64,000 nucleotides of DNA from Rhodosorus marinus (lineage: Eukaryota; Rhodophyta; Stylonematophyceae; Stylonematales; Stylonemataceae), in the NCBI GenBank assembly GCA_029953675.1, contig JAMWBK010000001.1, forward strand, positions 3,231,001 through 3,295,000. The letters run 5' to 3'. The stretch's first letter is position 1, and every line of letters starts with the position of its first letter. Made by a program: the position numbers and the translations under genes. Shown here piece after piece: positions 10,632 to 23,104 of the stretch. Under the pieces are notes generated by a model. It was not told where the DNA came from and searched no databases. It saw only the letters and a list, made by a program, of their open reading frames with translations.

Positions 10632-13135
10632 ATGGGTATCAAGTGGGTCGAGTTTATGCGTCAAATCTTCACTGGGAATATGAAAAATGAGAGCGAAGTG
10701 GCAACATCAGAAAAGGATGATAATATAGACGCCTATTTGAGGGGAAAAGCTGAGGATGTCAAAGAAGGGAGGCTCGATATCGGTGCGCTAATGCTTGAGC
10801 TGTACGATGTGCCTCAGTACCCAAACGATGAGACAATAGGCGCACTAGTAGCTGTCATGACAACTCGTAACCGCCAAAAGGTATCTGCTCACTGTACCCA
10901 GCCCGCATGAGTTGAGACTCGCATTGCTAAAGCTTGCATCGGATCTTTGGTTTGTTTTTGCTCAGTCTCTTTTGAAGCTGCTAGTTGGTCCGAAAGAAGA
11001 GTTGACCGGGACTGGGCTTAGTGAGGAGTACCAGATTATGCATGTTATATCCTTCACTTACTCAATAATGCCGCAATTCAGGCGAAACTTGCTCGTTGAC
11101 AAAGACCTCTGTTCAATCCTCTTCGATTATTTTGAAACAAAAAGCCAGCTTGGAACGAAACAGACGACGTATGTCACGGACGTGCTATTGGCGATGCTGA
11201 GGGAACACTTTGTAAGTAGCGGTGTCGATCCATTGCGAGTGGCTCTACTTTTATGCTAACGAGTGGGTTCTGGGAACTATGACAATGCGAAGGATCTCAT
11301 ACTTCCTACGCTGGTCAAATTTCCAACATTTATCGTCAGCTTGTTGAGGCATGTCTCTCATTTCGGAGTGCAAGAGTTTTTGATGCAACTGGTGACACTG
11401 CAAGGAGTTGAGGACACATCAGACCTGAAAAGGGATCGCATAGGGGCCCTCTTTCTAATTCTGGAAACGTCTCAGTTTTTCCGTGCAGTGCACAGGCGAA
11501 TAGTGGATTCAATTAAGTGTTATGGAACTGATGTCCTTGCAAACATGTCCTTGGAGAGTTTAGTGCGGATTGAGGACGGGCTTTACAGTATGGACCTTAG
11601 GCTTCCCGTCGGGTGCCATTCCATTGAAGAAGCCAGTAGGATCAATCCTTTGTTGCACCATGAGCATGTTTCGGAGCTCCTGGAGCTTTCAAAGGGCCAA
11701 CTAGAGGTGAGCGTTAGTGACCGGTGCCAGCTGACATGGGTGTCTACTCTTTGGTTGCTAACTTTTTGTTCCCGTTTCTACGTAGACGAGCGAGGAACCT
11801 CTGATACTTACCCTGAATCAGGTTATGGAGATATCGGTCAAAACTTTTATCATGAAGAGAAGCTTAACCGAAGCTGGAGCCAAACCTTTCCCCCCCAACC
11901 ACCCCTTAGATTCAAGCGGATTGGAGAAAACGATGGTGAATTTTACGCCTGATCTGCTTCATTTGCTGACTGGTGCGAGGGACAAATCGCTTCAAGCGCG
12001 TGAGCGTGGTGAGCCGCAGCCACGTTTTGGAAGGCTCCGTATTAAGATATTGGAGTACTTTGCAACCTGTTTCAAAACTTTCACCAAGGTCAGTGTGCGT
12101 CTATGGAATCGTCTTGGGACCTCTCTGGGAATGAGGAATAAGTCGTTTCTATGCAATGTGCAGTTGCGCGGGGATTTCTCCGTGCAGCTTGCTCAGTTTC
12201 CCACGACATCTGTTTACCAACGTTGCAGGATTCCAGGATGGCTTTGTATAAGATGAAAGTTGCGGGGGTTCTGTTCAGTCTCATTGAAGCATATCCAGCA
12301 AACACCATTCTTCATCAGTTGGTCGCATCATCGATGGAAGCCTCTGTATCTCCGCAGCGAAAATCTGGGCTCAAAGCGTGGTTGAAGGAGTTTTCTACGC
12401 TGCGACGGATCCTGGATGTTTGGAAGGAGGAGGGCGATCGGGTGAGGAAAACGCTCCTGCAGGTTGTCAGTGGCATTTGTCAATTCAGCACACTCACCGG
12501 TTACCCTCCAAATCATTGATTGTCTCCAGTTCTTCGAGGATGCTTTGGTACCTACGTATCTGAGCATCTACGTACAGATGGCATTGTATGTGAAAAAAGT
12601 GATAGAGTGTCCGGGGGTGGACAAAAACAGGCTCCTGGGGGATGAACTCGAAAAAGATTTTGACAAGTTCTGTGTAGAGGTGCTCGCCAAGGTGGTTGAA
12701 ATGAGGGCAAAACCCGAAGGAACTCCGGAGTATATACAAAACCCGCGTGCAGATGCGCTTTTCAGAAGGACCTCAACTGCACCCTTGTTTCGCCCATCGC
12801 CACCTGCTGGCAGCGAAGTGGCGTCCACGCGTGAAGTACCTGGCATCGACGAGGAGCCCAAGAAGGTTGAGAGTACGGGAGAAGCAAACCCACTTGCGCT
12901 CAATGTGGAAGAAACGTCGACCGTCAACGGGAAAGCAGACCCCGCACTTTGGCCGCCCAAAGTGGACTCTCTGGATATCACCATGCTAGTGAAGCCGTCA
13001 GACGGAACTTCTGGACGACCTCCGAAGGGACCCTCGAGGAGTCCAACTAGCGTACCCCAGGGAGTTGTACCTCGAGAGCCTCGAAAAGTAGTCTCCAATG
13101 ACCTGAATAGCTCGACGAGTAAGGCCAACACGTGA
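10632..13135 (+). CDS. SAPS-domain protein, regulatory subunit of PP6-type phosphatase
   Basis: Six exons join in phase to about 676 residues: 10632-10880, 10966-11211, 11293-11706, 11786-12088, 12229-12441 and 12530-13135. The helical-repeat content resembles SIT4-associated proteins (SAPS/PPP6R): FPTFIVSLLRHVSHFGVQEFL matches the family's repeated KHIGTSAIMDLLLRL type segment. The LRIKILEYFATCF and LRRILDVWKEE blocks match its later repeats. SAPS proteins bind the PP6 catalytic subunit and direct its substrates. The last ~150 residues are Pro/Ser-rich and disordered. The fifth intron may start later than 12442, because VRKTLLQVVSGICQF also reads like family sequence. The third intron's acceptor is chosen downstream of a GCTAAC branch-like site. 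Confidence 0.75.
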
Positions 13136-13695
13136 TACCACGAGCGAGGGAGTGACATCATAATTGAAAGAATGCGCGCAAGACGCGTGCAAGAGATGAA
13201 CCGATCCATGCGGGCGTCCTTGCGAGTTGTTCATGACTGATACCAAGTAACAAGGAATATTTGCAATTTGCGCCTGTGGTATTATCGGAATCTGCCCTCT
13301 CCCAGGCGGAGGAATCGACCCTTGCCTCTTTGTGCTCGTCCAAAACGGAGCGGCCCTGGCCTCGAGCAGTTGCGAAGCTGTTGATTGAAAGGGAGCGAGG
13401 GCGTGTCCTTGTGTAAAGAGAACTTTTGGGGCCTCCTAAGAGACTTGTTGAGAGTCTTAACCTCAATTTCTTTTCGAAAGCTAAAACGCGTGGATGTGGA
13501 CGTCCCTCGTCCGGTGAATGAATCTTGTACGGAAAACCGTTGCACAGACTAGGGTTGGCTTTCTAAGGTTTTGCAACATTCTGGGGAGTTTGTACTCTAT
13601 GAAAAGTGTTTTCATCCTACTAGACCTAGACAACGTTGCACCTTGCGCAAGGTGGGTCAATATTCTAGGATTAAAAACTACCGGATTGCGATTGT
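13136..13695. other. Convergent intergenic gap
   Basis: 560 bp between the SAPS and XLF-like genes. Overlapping short frames lie on both strands, with no family match. Nothing else was seen. Confidence 0.4.
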
Positions 13696-14544
13696 TCATC
13701 TCGGTGGACCGACGTTCCTCCGCTTAAAGGGCCTCTCCTCTAGATTGTTTGAGACAAGCGATCGGAGGTCAGAGGTGGTAGCGATGAGACTCTCCTGCTC
13801 GTCCCAATCCGACAGAAAATTAGTACTCTCAAAGGCTTCCGTTATAAGCGATCGTCGTATTGGACATAGCCCACTTTTCTCCATCTCCTGAAACAAAGCA
13901 AACGCGCAGAAGCGACGTCTTTTAGACTTTTCTGAAATCGAGCGAGGACATGCGGTGCATCTCCACCGACCGACTTGTACGCTAAGATTTCAGTGTCTTT
14001 TGCGAGGAGCAGTCGAAATAGTTTGTCTCTCTGGCTCGTAAGCGCTGACTGTACGTCAAGCAAGGGTTGGACGAGCTCATCCCTGACCACTACTTGGCTG
14101 AGCTCAGGGGAAGCCGGCTGGAGGACGAAAACCCATTCGAACTGGATCCCGTCCATTTCTGCAGTGAATTTGATTTTCAATTTTCTCCTTTCCTTGCCAT
14201 TGTGTACTTCCTCTATTCTTGGGTCAGCCCGGTCCACCAGGCTTTGCACTTCCAAGAGCACATCGTGGTCCGTCACACTTTCCTCGCCCGGATAGTGGGA
14301 CTGGCCACGCACAAAGTACGTTCTGTTCATTCAGACAATAATGCTCTACGTACGAGGTGTTGGTTGTTTGGGACGGTATTACCTCTCGTTGCTGTCTAAA
14401 CCCCACCCCATCGACGTCGCAAGTGAATACCGTACCGAAGTCTGTCGCAACCACTCGATACGGCAACTCAGCTAGTTCGAACTTGGCTATGAATCCTTTC
14501 TCGATACGTCGCCACCTTGACGCTACAGGCTTGGAGTCGCTCAT
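13696..14544 (-). CDS. XLF/Cernunnos (NHEJ1)-like DNA end-joining factor
   Basis: Three exons (14383-14544, 13971-14300, 13696-13887) joined by 82- and 83-nt phase-0 introns give 227 residues. The product follows the XRCC4-superfamily plan: a beta-rich head starting near residue 9 (RWRRIEKGFIAKFE) that includes FTAEMDGIQFEWVF, matching LRVRSELSGLPFYWNF of human XLF. A PLLDVQSALTSQRDKLFRLL helix and AKDTEILAYK follow, equivalent to MKDLEIQDYQ. The tail ends in a basic ERPFKRRNVGPPR stretch where animal XLF carries its Ku-binding motif. XLF bridges DNA ends with XRCC4-Lig4 in non-homologous end joining. The protein is shorter than human XLF (299). XRCC4 or PAXX are the alternatives, but the helix-entry motif favours XLF. 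Confidence 0.75.
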
Positions 14545-15098
14545 CTGTCATTTAGCTCCCACGCGCGCAGCTATTAACCGTGGTCGGCAGAGTTCGTCCT
14601 TAATCCAGCATGACTCTCCGGCCAAAAGCAGAACCGAATTGGGAGCTGACGGTTCCTAGTCGGCTGTAGAATGACGTCACACATCCGCTCAATAAGAACG
14701 ATTCCTTCAACATTCAGTGGAGTCATCAAGCTAACGGAATTGTTTAGGGAAAAGCGAAGACGTTTTCACCACCTCCAGCGGTCCGAAGCTCTGACGACAA
14801 CGGGTGCATAGAAAGTAGGTGATTGGTCAACTGTCATCCTAAAATAGTAACTAAGTATATTAATTGGATAATAATATTACTAAGTGAGCTTATTAACCAA
14901 ATAAATTGGACTACAATATAAACTTGAGCGGTGGTTGGTTAAAGGGAATTAATAAGGAACAACGGGCGCTTACGAGGACACCGACCGATACATGTATCGG
15001 GTTTGCTCAGTAGCCAGCAGAAGGATTGGTGTGAGTCGACTGAGGCTATAGGAGTGGAGATTTAGAATAAAAGTCTGAATTTTTGAGTTTGCTAGAAC
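14545..15098. other. Divergent intergenic region
   Basis: 554 bp between the starts of the XLF-like (-) and NOC1 (+) genes, so it should hold both promoters. An AT-rich core lies at 14840-14960. I see no ORF, repeat or RNA gene. Confidence 0.5.
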
Positions 15099-18000
15099 AT
15101 GGCAAAATCAGTGGGAACGAGGAGGAGTAGTGGAGGACGGACGACCAAGAAGAAGTCATCAGGTGTGCCAGAATTGGAATTGCAAACTCTGGCAGAAGAT
15201 TCGGTTCGATTGTTTTGATGTTTGTTTTCTTCGTTTTGCAGGTTTTTGCTGAATTTAAACATAAGTCTTCACTGTCGTCGTGTCCATTCTTTAGATGAAC
15301 AGAAAACAAGGGCTGAAATGAAAGTGGATATGGATCCCGAAGAGCTCGAGCATCCAGAGATTTCCGGTACGGAAGGCCCCTGAAAGTCATGAGTGTTTCT
15401 TGGACGTCGTTCTTCCGTCTCAGCGCCCGTTGCTGTTTTCTCTGTCTGGCTTCAGGAGAATTTATTGATCCGGATGAATTCTTCAGCAAGGAAAAGAAGA
15501 ATCGTCGCAATGAGCGTCGCGACAAGGGAAAACAGAAGAGGGCTCAGAATAAGAAACCTGGAGCGCCCAAAGCAACTGCAGAGGATCGAAAGCTTGTAGC
15601 AGATGAGGACTTCGTCCAGGGGCGCTGGTTTGAGTGCATGCCAGAGTGGAGTCAGACCGAGGATGGTAGGATGCTGCAGTACGTTCGACATGGTTCCCTG
15701 GAAGTATTGCAGGAGCTCAAACATTGGACCAATTCAAAACCCTCCAGGCACGGTGATGACAACAGAAGAAGAGGAGTCAGCCAAGCAGCTTCTGGGAAAA
15801 GCTCGAGAAGTATATGACAAACGGTTCAGTGAACAAGCGTCGCGCAATGCGTCTTTCGCGCAAGGCACCATCCAGGATCAAATCTCTGCTCTAACATTGT
15901 CGATACAGGAGTCTCCTGTTCATCATCTGGACGAGCTACTGAAGCTCCTGAACTACTGTTCAAAGAAGGTAGAGCGAACACGAATGCTAAGTTCGATAGC
16001 CGGGCCATGTGCTCCAAGATTCTAAACACCTGGGTGATCGCATCCAAATTCTTTCTCCCGCCGCACGCAGTCTGCGAGGGTCAAACACTTGGCCGTCCTC
16101 GCGTTCCAGGATCTGCTCCTTAATGACCTCTTGCCGGACAGACCGCTGAAGTCGTTTCAGTCTAGGACCGGTCCTAGTACTCGTCAGGGCCTCTCAAATA
16201 GACACTTGCTGTACGCCTACTTTGAGTCTGTACGTATTGCATTTCTCGCTCCGTAGCTTCGATTGTGCTGGCAATTCTTCCGACCCATGTCATGGATTGC
16301 CCGTGTATGCTTAGAGCGAAGATGTTATCCTTCTGGGGATGGTGGTGTTGTTTAGCACACAGAGGGAAATATCACAACGCTTATGCCGAAAAGCTCTATC
16401 TATCCTTCTTCGGTCCAGGAGCTGAAGAAGGCAGTTTCGAAGTTCGTTGAAATCGTCCGACTGGAGTCACTGGAAGGAGTTCCACATATGAGAACGAGCG
16501 CGGTAATGAAATCTCGTTCTCCGCTTAGACCATCGCTACCCGAAGAAACTTGACTTCACAAGGGCTCTTAATTGTGCCGTTGGCTTCTTTCTGCTCCGCG
16601 TTTTCAATGCATTTGTTCTAGATTGGTATTGCATACAACGTGCTTGTGGACAAGCCTGAAGGAGAGAGACTTCTTCTGGGTATCGTTGTTAACAAAATTG
16701 GTGACCCTGAGAGGAAGGTCGCCACCAAGGCAATCTATTCACTTCAGAAGCTTCTGGAGAGGCACCCAGCCATGAAGTCGATCGTTTTGTCGTACGTCCT
16801 TCTCGAGAGTTCTCAAGATCGTCAAACAGTCTGATCTATGTGGATGAGAGCATTGAACAAAAGCACTCCTCCTAACACGCCTCTTGTCCTGCCCGCGTTA
16901 CAGTCAGGTCGAAGAGTTGGTCTTCAGGAAGAACGTGAAAAGGCGCACTCAGTACTACGCTATCACTTTCATGAACCAGGTTCAATTCTCGGAGAGGTGA
17001 GTGGACAGGGTCGTTCTAGTTTTTTAAATGCTACTACTTCGCCATCGTGCCCGGAGACAAAAAGATCGTCTCCCTCGAGCTGAAAACTTGTTGAGCCCGG
17101 CTGACTGCATGACCATGTGTATTCTCATCTCCAGCGATATTGTATTGTCGAGGTCGATGATAAATACGTACTTGACGCTCTTCAACAAACTTACCTTGGA
17201 TGCAGACGAGATAGATCTGGATGTATACGAGAGCAAGCTTGTCGCATCGATCCTTGTTGGTAGGACGAAAAACGACCAACCTTCACACCATGTTTTCTAT
17301 GAAATGCTGACTCAACAACTGTGCTGCGGAACAATCAGGAGTCAATCGCGCGTTTCCGTACTCAAATGCTGAGGTCGATTCATTGTATGATACGTCCCAG
17401 TTCGAGGTGCTGTTTCGGGTAAGAGGCTAGCCACAGGGCGTATGAGACTTGGTTTCCGTCCTGCTTGCTGAGTAGGAGGGTAATACGCAAACAGGTTTCA
17501 CACGCGCGCTCTTTTCGATCGTCAACGCAGGCCTTTGCGTTGCTGCAGCAAGTTGCTGCCTCACGAGAGTCCATGTCCGACCGATTTCATCGAGCCTTGT
17601 ATGCAAAACTCTCTAGCCCGGAGCTGAGAGAGGCCAAGAACCCCAGCGCCTTTCTGAATATCGTGTACAAAGCGATGAAGAATGATACCAAGGTGCGGCG
17701 TTCCTCGCTTCGTCAGTTTGCGTCCTCTAACGACAATTCCGAGATGCAGAAGTCTAACTTTCGATGTCACCAAACACATGTCAAATATCAGATTCCGCGC
17801 GTCCAGGCTTTTGCCAAGCGCTTGCTCCAGGTACCGCTTGAGATACTCATGGGGATTACCCAGCAGCTCATTTGTGCTTTCAGTAGCCTACTAAATTGCT
17901 GTCAACTGTTTTCGCATCTGCTGCAGGTCGCTCTAAATTCGTCGCCGGGGTTTGCCAGTGGTTCTTTATCCATTGTATCCAAGGGCGTTCTCGAAAGTCG

Positions 18001-19345
18001 CGCTGGGACTCTACAGTCCTTCATCAACCTCCCAGAAGCAGAGAATGAGATCGAGAACTTTGTGGACGTTGAGACGGATGCGGACAAGGGCGGCCAGGAT
18101 CCGAATTCAGGGAAGATTCCAATGCTGGAGGACCCCTACGATCCCACTAGTCGGGATCCACTCCATTGCTGTGCGGAGAAATCATCGCTATGGGAACTTT
18201 GTGTTTTGAACCAGCACTTTCACCCAACAGTTAAGAAGTATGCCGAAGACCTTCTCGTGAAAGAGAAGAGCATTCAAAGCTTGGGTAAGACAAGTTCATG
18301 GAGTCGGCCTTCAATGCTTTGTACCTATTGCCTAAGCATGGAGCCGTTGGACTGTGCCTTTATCTAGGAAACCCCCTGCTAGACTACTCGTTGCTTGCGT
18401 TTCTTGACCGATTCGTTTATAAGAAACCTAAGAGACATGTGTCTGTCTCGCTTCATGAGAAGGGGGAACGGTCCGGGGATAGCAGACCCCTGGCAAACTC
18501 TCCTGGTTTCAGAAAGATGGCAGAGGCCGGTGAAGTCGCTGAAGACGATAAATTCTATTTGAGGTAGGCTCCTCTCCTGTTGACAAGGCTTGCAGCCGAC
18601 CTGTCCTATGTACAAGTGGCTACACAATACCGATGATCAAGCGCGAAACCTGACTGGTCGAATTTCCTGATGCAGGTATTTTGAGGACAGATGGTCCAGG
18701 CAACCAGAAGCTGACGATGTGGATCTAGGCAGTGAAGATGAAGACCTGGATGAGGAGGAAGAAATAGATCGGGCGTTCGAGGAGGCGATGAGGGAGGAGC
18801 ATAGGATGGCCAAAGGCTCTGATGATGATGAAAGCAGTCTCGATGAGGATGCGTTCAAGGTGGGGGTTTTGAGATTGAGGCTCAATAGATGACCGAATTT
18901 GTCCAGCGCTTGAGCTAATTGAGAGAGAGCACTAGGGCCTTCCTGCGATTCGCTTTGTGTTCTAACATCAAACTTCCTTTTACAGGCCGCCATGAAGGAG
19001 TACGAGAAGAACCACCCAGACGGCCAAGACGGGGACAACCTCTTGACTGGAATGCCGATCAGCGATCCCTCTGATGACGAAGAGCTCTCGGTGGACAAGT
19101 TAGAAGAACAGCTTGAAGACCAAGATTATGAGGAAGAGAAGACAAAATCAAAACGGAAGAAGCAAAAGATGTCGGTGTTTGCGTCAGCCGACGACTACAC
19201 AGAGGCAGTGGACTCGATCATGGCATTGGAGAGGGAGCAGATGAGTGATGAAGAGGACGGGCGCAAACGGACCTTACGTCCAAACGGGAAAAATCGAAAG
19301 CGGGAGAGGACTAGGGTCAGTACAACGTTTGAAGGCGAAAACTAA
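15099..19345 (+). CDS. NOC1: NOC1/MAK21/CEBPZ ribosome biogenesis factor, CBF domain
   Basis: Sixteen exons join without a phase break to 870 residues: 15099-15162, 15295-15366, 15456-15665, 15748-15968, 16071-16229, 16419-16502, 16622-16791, 16904-16996, 17135-17259, 17339-17418, 17495-17692, 17792-17830, 17927-18284, 18368-18563, 18676-18859 and 18986-19345. The order of conserved blocks is that of CEBPZ: LPDRPLKSF, LLYAYFES, IGIAYNVLVDKPEGE, VVNKIGDPERKVATKA, RTQYYAITFMNQV, SMSDRFHRALYAKL, AFAKRLLQ, YDPTSRDPLHC, SLWELCVLNQHFHP, DYSLLAFLDRFVYKKP, YFEDRW. An acidic tail and an SVFASADDY motif follow. The factor acts with NOC2 in early 60S pre-ribosomes in the nucleolus. The number of introns is high, and one exon (17792-17830) has only 39 nt. 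Confidence 0.93.
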
Positions 19346-20841
19346 GGGGGTCAATCCAACTAACACTTACTAATCTGCCAAGACCTGCCGATGGTGGTAT
19401 GTCTAAGCGAGCACCCAGGAGCAAATTTTTGACCGCAATGCCTGGCTTGTAGATTCTTTTTGTCCCAGAGTTGTCTGGAAACTCATTCCACAAGCCCAGC
19501 CCAGCGCTGAATACTAACTGATAAACTAAGGGTCGTATTCGAGAGATTCGTAAGCAGGTAGTGCGGAGATTATGGCGTTACCGGCAAGGGCAACTCTTTT
19601 TGAGATGCCCGAAACCTGAGTCTTTTGGGACGTCAAAGCCTGCCTGACCAAGAACCAAGCACCCCCTGGCGGTTCCCATATTCCATTCCAGACAATGCCC
19701 GCAGGCAAAGTAGAGAACCCGCTCATTTTCAACAGCCGTCCACTAGAGACGCAGACGCTATTCACAGCTATCCTCGGTCGTATCAAATCTAGTCTCCTAA
19801 ACCCTCTATCTCCAGGAACGTTTCCACTTCTCTGTCGGCCTTCCCCTAACCTCCCAAACGCTATTCGTACACTGCACACTCCACCACAGTACGAAAAAGA
19901 ATCATTCGCCCACAGTGCTAACCCGAAATATTCATCCAAAATATAAGAGTCGTAGTCGTTGATACATTTCCTGTTCAAAATCGATATATATAGTGCAGAA
20001 GTATCATTCGCCACGCTTTCTTGGCCACGATAACTATATAAATTTACTGTTGAGATTTAAGGTGATGTTGTTTTTTTTGGTTAAACGGGTTTGGGCTGAA
20101 AAGTACATGACATGTGGGCACTTTTCACGCAACGTTAGGATACGTAAGCCTAGGGTTTCGCTAGGACGTACAGGAGAAAGGGAGCCCTCCCCGGAAGAGC
20201 TTGGCGCAGCAAACCAAACCTGCTCGGCCATTCGATAGCCGTAGACTCTGGATCTCTGTGCAAAAATCCGAGTGTGTACGCTCATCGTGATCAGGTCTCC
20301 CCCATAGTGACTCTGAACAATGCCCTGCCGCTCTTGTGTACCGCGATAGTCATACCTTCAATCGTCGTGCCTGATCCCCCCAAAAAGCAGTGTACGGGGC
20401 ACCGCAGATCCCTCCTACAATCCGCCAAAATGAAAAGCAAAAATTTGCAGAGGCCTGGTATCCCCCGAAGCCGACTCGGACGTAATACAGTTCCAAAGGT
20501 GAGTGCCGCATTTTACCTACAATCTTGCATCAAACCATCCCTCGACAACTCTGTTTGCTGTTGAATAAGTAGTCACACATTTGTGACTCCCGTTTCCCTG
20601 TCCGTTTGACAAGGTCGCTGGTAGTTTTCCAGCAAAACAATGCCGATCTTGCCCGTCATCGACAACCCAGATAAATGACCAACTCAGACAGTGCTGGGAG
20701 TGGAAAACACATCACATTTGAAGGGGATGGAGAGAGAGGTTAAGTTGTACCAGTTTGGGGGAAGGGGGAAAGATCTGTATCTGTAGGAAGGGTTACCAGT
20801 TTTTGGATTTCTTGAGGACTTTGATCTTTTGCCTGGAGATT
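19346..20841. other. 1.5 kb intergenic, one possible ORF
   Basis: A 162-codon minus-strand frame at 19526-20014 starts at GTG rather than ATG and has no recognised domain. An ATG frame at 20430 followed by GTGAGT at 20499 does not join in phase to the RCC1 gene downstream. The DNA around 19990-20080 and 20700-20900 is pyrimidine/purine skewed. No RNA gene or repeat was seen. Confidence 0.35.
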
Positions 20842-22823
20842 ATGACATCGATTTTGAGAAGTAGAGGTGGTAAGAATTTTCCGCGGATGATGTTGAGTTG
20901 TTTTTCTTTCGTATTGGCCTTCAGCTGTTTCGCTGTTTGCTTTTGGCCAGTTCCCCAATGTGATCTGCCGTTCCGCTGGTCCTAGTCTTGCAGCGATGGG
21001 ATCGCAACTGGATTTTGGTTTGATTCGCGCTAGTGCTCTTGTCTGCGATACTTATCGTGGGTTTTCTCTCGGAATACTCTTGAAAATCGAATAGGTCTAG
21101 CCGCAGCCGGAATCGCCGCGACCGCGGGTTTGTTGGGGCATTACGCCGCTTACTGCGATGAGAAGGTAAATTGGTAGCCTCGATCTTAATGTGAGTATTT
21201 CGGAAACGACTAAGGAAGTGAGAAATTTTTACCCTCCTATGCCACGAATAGTCATCAGCCAATCAGATGCTAACATATGGCCTCAATGTCATCGGGCAGC
21301 TTGGCATCGGGCACGATCGCCCAATGGCCAGGCCGGAGAGGGTATCGGATCTGGATGGGTTCAGCCTGGAGAGCATCGCGTTAGGAGATAATGCTACTGC
21401 AGCGTGAGGATTGATGTGAATCATACGGGAGACTGCCTTTGGCAAAAATTGCTGATTATCCCCTGCTCGCGGCTTGGAACAAAACCAGGATCACCCGGGA
21501 AGGAACATTGTACACTTGGGGATCGGGCGCCTACGGTCGGTTAGGTCACGGTGACGAGTCATCTCTCAACCTTCCACGAAGAAACGAGCACTTGAGCGGG
21601 AGAAGAATCGTTCAAGTTGCTCTGGGTGGGTTCCACGCGCTCGCTCTGGACGATCAGGGATCCGTGTACTCGTGGGGTCGGGCCCTCGCTGCCGGTCAGG
21701 ACTCCCGGGACAATGTTTATATTCCGTCCCAGGTCCGTGGAGAACTTGATAACGTCAAGGTAGGTCGTCGGCAACGGTGGAGCACAATCCTCTGCTAGTG
21801 CGGGCTAGACGACGCGTTAAGTTTACTTTGCTGGCAACGTTCTGACAAGTGTGCTTCTACAAACTGTAGGTTCAAGCTGTAGCTGCTGGCAGACTTCACT
21901 GTGCAGCCGTAGGAGAAGATGGGAGTGTGTATACTTGGGGGAACAACATGGAGGGAGAACTTGGACAGGGGGATAAGAGAAACAGGACAGTGCCCAAGCG
22001 TGTACAAGGGCTTCAGGATAAGAGAGCGGTCAACGTCGCTTGTGGTAGAGATTTCACGTTGGTACTTCTTGACGATGGTACCTTGTACTCTTGTGGCGCG
22101 GACGATTATGGACAGGTGAGTGCTCCGAAGCTTGGCTGAACAGAGTTCCAGAGTCGAAACCCATCGAGCCAACAGGGATTATGATTTCTCACTTCGTTCT
22201 GTGCAGTTGGGACTAGGACGGGGCCATGACCAAAGGTACGTAACGATCCCGAGCCGTGTCGTTGGAGGATTGGCGGAGGTCAAGGAAGTCGTCGCTGGGG
22301 ACTATCACAGTTGTGCTGTCACCCAATCTGGGGCTGTGTTCACGTGGGGTATCGGTCGCGAAGGGCAGCTTGGTCACGGAGAGAAGTCAGATCAAGCCAT
22401 TCCAAAGAAGGTGGACGGACTAGACGATGTAGAGGTCGAGCAGGTACGCAAGGGAATCGATTTTTCTCACGGGTCGCTGAAAAGCCCTTTCCGTTTGCTT
22501 ACACTCCCGTGCGTGAAATGCCAAGGTATGCTGTGGTGGTGGCCACAGCGGTGCAATCTCATCCTCGGGTGAACTGTATCTCTGGGGACGCGGCAGGGAC
22601 GGTCAGCTGGGCAGAGAAGGAGAGCTGGAATCCATCGCTGCTTATAGGCTTGTTCCAACGCGCGTTGAATCATTACGCACTTTCTATGTGATCCAGGTAT
22701 GTCCCCCCTCCGACGCAGAGGTCCTCGTAGTCGTATTCAGCGGCTTGCTGAGCAATACTTTCATCCGCGCAGGCCGGGTTGGGGTCAGATCATAGTGCGG
22801 TCCTCGCGAAGATGAAGGACTAG
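20842..22823 (+). CDS. RCC1-repeat protein with organelle-like N-terminus
   Basis: Eight exons join in phase to 403 residues: 20842-20869, 21095-21165, 21267-21403, 21489-21759, 21870-22115, 22207-22443, 22526-22696 and 22773-22823. The body is a chain of RCC1 repeats, each with a Gly-rich blade of the form YTWGsG.G.LGhGd (for example YTWGSGAYGRLGHGDES, YTWGNNMEGELGQGD, FTWGIGREGQLGHGE, YLWGRGRDGQLG), forming a beta-propeller. The first 33 residues (MTSILRSRGG, then an Ala/Gly-rich hydrophobic stretch ending HYAAYCDEK) look like a mitochondrial presequence or membrane anchor. Mitochondrial RCC1-like proteins are known (human RCC1L). The partner is unknown. The first coding exon is only 28 nt, so the N-terminus is the least certain part. 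Confidence 0.85.
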
Positions 22824-23104
22824 TTTTGCGGAAAACGGGCTGGAAAGAGATGAATAAGCTATCTGTTGCTGGTTTCCACAAAAAGGAAGACCAGTTCTAC
22901 TTTCACGCTAGCCTGCAGGCTTGTCAGCATCGGACCGGTACATCCAGGCGACGAAGGAGGCTCTGTGACCGCTCCCCTGACCCAACGCGGGAACCTTCTT
23001 TTTTGTTACAGACGATCTTTACAAGTTTTTGCAAGGGGTAACTGCAGTGCCTGCCTCCATGTGTACAACAAAAGAAACGATCGATGAGAAGAGCAACGTC
23101 TTTC

